Assembly (NCBI GenBank): GCA_963734635.1
Contig: CAVTIA010000003.1
Coordinates: 1,240,001 to 1,304,000, forward strand
DNA length: 64,000 bases
From: DATCJA01 sp963734635
Lineage (GTDB): Bacteria; Acidobacteriota; Vicinamibacteria; Vicinamibacterales; UBA2999
Direction of reading: 5' to 3'
Shown here: positions 59,922 through 64,000 of the stretch, piece after piece
How the letters are laid out: every line of letters begins with the position of its first letter
Position numbering within the stretch: position 1 is the first letter of the stretch
The notes under the pieces: generated by a model
The model's input: the letters and a program-made list of their open reading frames with translations, nothing else
What the model was told of the DNA's origin: nothing
The model's database searches: none
Program-made: the position numbers and the translations under genes

Positions 59922-62900
59922 ATGGGACGAGTGCTCCGGGACTGTTCGCTCGTTGCGGTTTTTGTCCTCGTCGCTGGCGCCGTCGCCTCGGCCCAACTGT
60001 CCACCGCCCAGCTCAGCGGCCGGGTGAACGACGAGAGTGGTGCCGTACTGCCAGGCGCCACGATTACGGTCACCCAGACAGAGACTGGCTTCACCCGTAC
60101 TGACGTCACCGACGCCGACGGCGCGTACGTACTGTCGAACCTGCCGCCAGGTCCATACCGGCTGGAAGTGATGCTCCAGGGGTTCCGCACGTACGTGCAG
60201 ACAGGAATCGTGCTGCAGGTGGCCGCTGCACCGGTGATCAACGCAGCGCTGGCGGTCGGCGCGGTCGAAGAGTCTGTGACCGTTCAGGGCGCCGCGCCGC
60301 TCGTAGACGTGCAGAGCTCCGGAATCAGCGAGGTCGTCCGGAACGAGGAGATCCTCGCCTTGCCGCTCAACGGCCGGAACGCGGTGGAGCTCGTGGCGAT
60401 CGCGGGCGCCGCCGTACAGGTCACCAATGCGCCGACGCGGGCGGTGCCCGGAGGCATGGGCATTTCGGTCGCGGGAGGGCAGTCGTCCGGCGTGGCGTAC
60501 CTGCTCGACGGCGCGATGCACAACAACCCGCAGGACAACCTGAGCCTGCCGTTCCCCTTCCCCGACGCGCTGCAGGAGTTCAGCGTGGCGACGAGCGGGT
60601 TGAACGCCCAGCACGGGATGCACGCGGGCGCCGCAGTCAACGCCGTGACCAAGTCGGGAACCAACCGGATAACCGGGAACGTCTTCGAATTCCTGCGCGA
60701 CCGCCGCTTCAACGCGACGAACCCGTTCGCCCAGATCGGTCCCGACGGCGAGAGGGTCGATGATGGGCTGCACCGCAACCAGTTCGGCGGCACGCTTGGC
60801 GGCCCGATCGCCCAGAACAAGCTGTTCTTCTTCGGCGCCGTCCAGGTGACGACGGTGCGCCAGCAGCCGGCCGCCAACATCGCGCGCGTACCGACCGCGG
60901 CCATGCTCGCGGGCGACTTCACGACGGTTGCTTCACCGGCCTGCAACGGCGGTCGCCAGATCGCGCTCCGCGGCGGGTTCGTGAACAACCGCGTCGATCC
61001 GGCGCAATTCAGCCGGGCGGCGCTCAACATGATGAAGTTCCTGCCGACGACCACGGATCCCTGCGGCGAGGTGACGTATTCACAGCGGAAGGACAGCAAC
61101 GAGTGGCAGTACCTCGGCCGGATCGACTACCAGCGGACCGCCGACCACACGATCTTCGGCCGCTACATGGCGACCCAGGCCAGCATTCCGAATCCAGTTC
61201 GGGAGGGGGACAGCGCGCTCTCGCTGTTCGACGCCGCGAACAACGTGGGCCTCCAGGGCATGGACGGCCTGTCCCATTCGCTGGCGCTCGGCGACACGCG
61301 CGTGTTCGGCTCCAACGTCGTGAACTCGCTGCGGTTCGTGTTCAACCGGTCGGCCGTCTCCCGCTTCGCACCCGACACGTTCGATCCGTACGACCTCGGC
61401 TCCGACGTGTACAGCTATGCGCCGCACGTGATGTGGGCGCGCGTGCAGGGGGCCTTCGAAATCCAGAATCAGGGCAACAGCCGCTTCCTGACGAACGCGT
61501 CGCAGATCAGCGACGACTTCACGATGGTGCGCGGCGATCACCAGATCTCGCTCGGCGCGAGCGCGGCGTACTGGAAGTACTACTTCCAGACGCACGCGCG
61601 CTCGGGCGGGTTCTGGATCTTCACCGGCCAGCTGACGGGGCTGGGACTGGGCGACCTGCTCATGGGCCGCGTCGGCCGGCTGGAGCACGGCGGGCCGGCC
61701 ATCCTGCCGATGGACCAGTGGTACGTCGGACTGTACGCGCAGGACACGTGGCGCGCGTCGCCGCGCGTGACCATCAACTATGGCCTTCGGTGGGAGCCGT
61801 ATTTCGGTCAGAACGTCACCAGCGGCGCCGTTTACAATTTCAGCCGGGAGAACTTCCGCAACAACGTCCGAAGCCAGACGTTCGTGAACGCACCCGCGGG
61901 ACTGATCTATCCGGGTGATAACGGGTTTCCCCCCGGCCAGCGCGGACTTTACACACAGTGGCTGAACTTCTCGCCGCGCGCCGGTCTCGGCTGGGATGTG
62001 AGCGGGGACGGCCGTACCGCCGTGCGCGCCTCGTACGGGTTGACCTACGACTTCCCGAACGCCGAGTACCAGCTGATCAACGCGAACTCACCGCCCTACG
62101 GCAATCGCTCGCTCGTGGAAGACCCGCCCGGCGGATTCGACCGCCCATACGCGCACATCGGTGGCGACCCGCACCCGATTCTGACGAACCGGGACACGCA
62201 ATTCCTGCCGTATGGCGCGTACGGCGCGACCGATCCGAATATCAACTCGCCGCGCATCCAGCAGTGGAACGTCACCATCGAGCGGCAGTTCGGCACGGTC
62301 TGGCAGGTGTCCGCAAGCTACCTCGGCAGCCACACCGATCGGCTGTGGGAGCAGGTCGCAGTCAATCCCGGCGTGTTCCTCGGACTCGGTCCGTGCACGC
62401 TCGAGGGCGTGTTCTACGCGTCGTGCAGCAACAACTCGAACCTGAATCAACGGCGGGCGCTGTCGCTCTCAGGCGAGAACCCGGCGGCCGCGCGGCTGCT
62501 CGGCAACATGGACATCCACGAGTCGATAGGGACGCAGGACTACAAGGGCCTGAAGCTGTCGTTCCAGCGTCGCGCCGCGCAGGGCCTGAGCCTCAGCGGC
62601 AATTACACCGTATCCCGCTGCTTCGGAGATCCTGCGCTCCAGACCGGCGGGTTCCCGCAGATTGCCAACGGGTATACCGATCCCACCAATTTCGAGTTCG
62701 ATCGCGGCTTGTGCGATCAGGATCGGACGCACATCGGCGTGTTCGTCGCCGGCGTGCAAACTCCTCAGATGGCGAACAGCGGGCTGCGCGCCGTGCTCTC
62801 CGACTGGCGCATATCGGGCATCCTCAGCGCGCGCTCAGGCCAGCCACTCAATGTCATCGCCGGCCAGGACCGCGCGTTCAGCGGCATTCAGAACCAGCGT

Positions 62901-63269
62901 GTGAACCTGATACTCGACAACCCATACGGCGACAAGACGCTCAACAACTGGCTGAACCCGGCCGCGTTCGTGCTGCCCGAACCGGGCACGCTCGGGAACT
63001 TCAGTCGCAACAGCGTACGCGCGCCCGGATACTCGTCAGTCGATGTGGCGCTCTCACGACTCATCTCGTTCGGCGTGAGCCGTACGATTGAACTCCGCAT
63101 CGAGACGTTCAACCTCCTCAATACGTTCAACTGGGGCGCTCCGATCGCAGGCCCGATCCAGGGTGGGAGGATCACCGACACGAATTTCAGTTCACCCCAG
63201 TTCGGCCGGGTAACGGCAATGGCCGGCGTACCCCGTGTGATGCAGTTCGGCGTGAAATACGGGTTCTAA
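59922..63269 (+). CDS. Oar-like TonB-dependent receptor with carboxypeptidase-regulatory-like domain
   Basis: A 1115-residue outer-membrane receptor. ATG 59922 has GGAGGG at 59912-59917 and a signal peptide ending VASAQ. The N-terminal carboxypeptidase-regulatory-like domain is clear (AQLSGRVNDESGAVLPGATI, TRTDVTDADGAYVLSNLPPG). The plug has LPLNGRNAVELVAIAGAAVQ, VAYLLDGAMHNNP and INAVTKSGTNRITGNVFEFL-like strands (AVNAVTKSGTNRITGN). The barrel strands continue to a final IQGGRITDTNFSSPQFGRVT and GVPRVMQFGVKYGF, ending in Phe, as required for barrel insertion. Such receptors in Acidobacteriota import large or oligosaccharide-type substrates or act in surface attachment; the substrate is unknown. 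Confidence 0.95.
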   Translation: MGRVLRDCSLVAVFVLVAGAVASAQLSTAQLSGRVNDESGAVLPGATITVTQTETGFTRTDVTDADGAYVLSNLPPGPYRLEVMLQGFRTYVQTGIVLQVAAAPVINAALAVGAVEESVTVQGAAPLVDVQSSGISEVVRNEEILALPLNGRNAVELVAIAGAAVQVTNAPTRAVPGGMGISVAGGQSSGVAYLLDGAMHNNPQDNLSLPFPFPDALQEFSVATSGLNAQHGMHAGAAVNAVTKSGTNRITGNVFEFLRDRRFNATNPFAQIGPDGERVDDGLHRNQFGGTLGGPIAQNKLFFFGAVQVTTVRQQPAANIARVPTAAMLAGDFTTVASPACNGGRQIALRGGFVNNRVDPAQFSRAALNMMKFLPTTTDPCGEVTYSQRKDSNEWQYLGRIDYQRTADHTIFGRYMATQASIPNPVREGDSALSLFDAANNVGLQGMDGLSHSLALGDTRVFGSNVVNSLRFVFNRSAVSRFAPDTFDPYDLGSDVYSYAPHVMWARVQGAFEIQNQGNSRFLTNASQISDDFTMVRGDHQISLGASAAYWKYYFQTHARSGGFWIFTGQLTGLGLGDLLMGRVGRLEHGGPAILPMDQWYVGLYAQDTWRASPRVTINYGLRWEPYFGQNVTSGAVYNFSRENFRNNVRSQTFVNAPAGLIYPGDNGFPPGQRGLYTQWLNFSPRAGLGWDVSGDGRTAVRASYGLTYDFPNAEYQLINANSPPYGNRSLVEDPPGGFDRPYAHIGGDPHPILTNRDTQFLPYGAYGATDPNINSPRIQQWNVTIERQFGTVWQVSASYLGSHTDRLWEQVAVNPGVFLGLGPCTLEGVFYASCSNNSNLNQRRALSLSGENPAAARLLGNMDIHESIGTQDYKGLKLSFQRRAAQGLSLSGNYTVSRCFGDPALQTGGFPQIANGYTDPTNFEFDRGLCDQDRTHIGVFVAGVQTPQMANSGLRAVLSDWRISGILSARSGQPLNVIAGQDRAFSGIQNQRVNLILDNPYGDKTLNNWLNPAAFVLPEPGTLGNFSRNSVRAPGYSSVDVALSRLISFGVSRTIELRIETFNLLNTFNWGAPIAGPIQGGRITDTNFSSPQFGRVTAMAGVPRVMQFGVKYGF

Positions 63270-63332
63270 ACCGGGAGAGGCCGACACGGATCGCCCAACC
63301 ACGCGAGAAGGCTGACGGGATCCGCGAGCTCA

Positions 63333-63359
63333 CGGAGCGAGCGTCACGCGCTCGCTCCG
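63333..63359. terminator. strong hairpin between convergent genes (terminator-like)
   Basis: A perfect 11-bp stem (CGGAGCGAGCG at 63333-63343 and CGCTCGCTCCG at 63349-63359) with a TCACG loop lies 64 bp after the receptor stop and 50 bp before the CPXCG gene stop. There is no T-tract, so it may work in both directions or with Rho. Confidence 0.55.
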
Positions 63360-63409
63360 GCCCTCGCAGCGCGGTTCAGTCACGGAATCGGGAGTCGGGG
63401 CCGAGGCAC

Positions 63410-63595
63410 CTACTCGGACCCATCACCCCGCGCCACGTCAACATGACGATCTCCCCCGTCGCGCGAAATGCGAACACGCCATGGATTGCAGCACACTTCG
63501 CAGTCTTGAACGAAGTCACCGGTGACGTCAGGTTCCACGTAAATCTCGATGTGCTCACCACAAAAAGGACACGTCACGACGAATTGGTCGTCCAC
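63410..63595 (-). CDS. CPXCG-motif cysteine-rich protein
   Basis: A 61-residue protein of the Cys-rich CPXG family: VTCPFCGEHIEIYVEPDVTG supplies the first CPxCG zinc pair and DFVQDCEVCCNPWRVRISRD the second. It is probably a small zinc ribbon, function unknown. It is convergent with the TonB receptor and probably co-directional with the Ala/Lys-rich gene upstream. Confidence 0.88.
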   Translation of the reverse strand: MDDQFVVTCPFCGEHIEIYVEPDVTGDFVQDCEVCCNPWRVRISRDGGDRHVDVARGDGSE

Positions 63596-63633
63596 GGCGT
63601 CGCTGTAGCGTTTGCGTCTCGATGCGATATTCG

Positions 63634-64000
63634 TCAGGTGAGATCCGATTGACCCAGTAGAAACGTCTCGGACCCGTCCGACGGTTCCAACGCTGAAATC
63701 GCGGGCGCCGTGGCCGGCGCGGGCACCTGGACACGAAAGGCGCGCGGACGCCGTGCTGCACGCGACACGGTCGCACGATGAACGCGCTTCTGCCCCGTCA
63801 CCTTCCTCGAGGCAACCTTCTTTGGGGCATCGCCGTTCCCAGCGGTCTTCTTCTGAACGACCTTCGCGGCCGCGCTCTTCGTCGTCGCGGCCTCCTTCGT
63901 GACCCGTTTCTTTTGCACCCGCTGTGCCTTCGCGACGTCAGCTTCCGCCCGCGCCACACGGGCAGCCGCTTTGGCGAACGACTTCTGCGCAGCCTCGGCT
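63634..64000 (-). CDS. Ala/Lys-rich histone H1-like protein (5' end outside the window)
   Basis: The frame is open to the last base of the window, so the true start lies beyond it. The visible 120 or so residues begin with an Ala/Lys/Arg-rich stretch (QKSFAKAAARVARAEADVAK) and continue with Lys/Ala/Thr tracts (KKRVTKEAATTKSAAAKVVQ, KKVASRKVTGQKRVHRATVS), a composition typical of bacterial histone H1-like nucleoid proteins. The last 25 residues (PATAPAISALEPSDGSETFL) are different and form a distinct C-terminal tail. It is expected to bind DNA non-specifically. Confidence 0.75.
   Translation of the reverse strand, partial: AEAAQKSFAKAAARVARAEADVAKAQRVQKKRVTKEAATTKSAAAKVVQKKTAGNGDAPKKVASRKVTGQKRVHRATVSRAARRPRAFRVQVPAPATAPAISALEPSDGSETFLLGQSDLT

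Noticed and set aside
1..64000. tRNA, rRNA, CRISPR arrays, prophage or integrated element
   Set aside because: No cloverleaf, rRNA signature, regular spacer-repeat array, integrase or transposase was found by reading both strands.

Overview
The window is high-GC bacterial chromosomal DNA. It most resembles a soil Acidobacteriota genome, probably of the Vicinamibacteria type. The basis is gene content, not a search: an Oar-like TonB receptor with a carboxypeptidase-like N-terminal domain, an exported protein with the DGQPDVQGNW motif, several exported six-bladed beta-propeller proteins, CHASE2/FecR/OmpA genes, and Tat- or Sec-exported VOC, cupin and dienelactone-hydrolase-like enzymes. I see no rRNA, tRNA, CRISPR array, integrase or transposase. 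Intergenic gaps carry small palindromes bordered by GTAG/CTAC, as in REP elements. At least twelve otherwise well-conserved genes are interrupted by apparent single-base frameshifts, most densely at 21.8-26.1 kb. Residual indels in a long-read or metagenome assembly are the likeliest cause.

Layout. 0-3.3 kb: an exported protein fragment and its paralogue flank a TPR/metallopeptidase gene and an unknown gene. 3.4-14.9 kb: a probable biosynthetic locus with GTP cyclohydrolase II, an LTA-synthase-like sulfatase, DoxX, a CDP-alcohol phosphatidyltransferase, a zinc-less MDR dehydrogenase, a PTPS/QueD-fold protein with a remodelled active site, a GT4 glycosyltransferase, three methyltransferases, an EEP-family hydrolase, a RibD-type reductase without a deaminase domain, and a HAD phosphatase. 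14.9-28.3 kb: signalling and envelope genes, namely a CHASE histidine kinase, an SH3-like/FecR/OmpA/CHASE2-HD-GYP operon, an ABC exporter with an aminotransferase, and a sensor kinase with an ABC-substrate-binding-like sensor. 28.5-31 kb: an exported ankyrin protein translationally coupled to a membrane TIR protein.

31-41 kb is a mostly exported catabolic-looking set: an EEP protein, two propeller proteins, esterase, GlcG/HbpS-like protein, dehalogenase-like alpha/beta hydrolase, two VOC proteins, cupin and the DGQPDVQGNW protein. 41.3-49.8 kb holds a tightly overlapping minus-strand operon: a 992-aa unknown, a TPR-patatin-membrane protein, a 451-aa unknown, a GH19-like muramidase/chitinase and an FG-GAP-like protein. 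49.9-64 kb carries a B3-type metallo-beta-lactamase, dienelactone hydrolase, membrane Ser/Thr kinase, propeller plus class II aldolase, a parvulin lipoprotein, a barrel-like protein, DUF763, the TonB receptor, a CPXCG mini-protein and an Ala/Lys-rich histone-like protein cut by the window end.

The best candidates for an undescribed system are the 3.4-14.9 kb GTP-derived metabolite locus, the 41.3-49.8 kb patatin operon, and the ankyrin-TIR pair.
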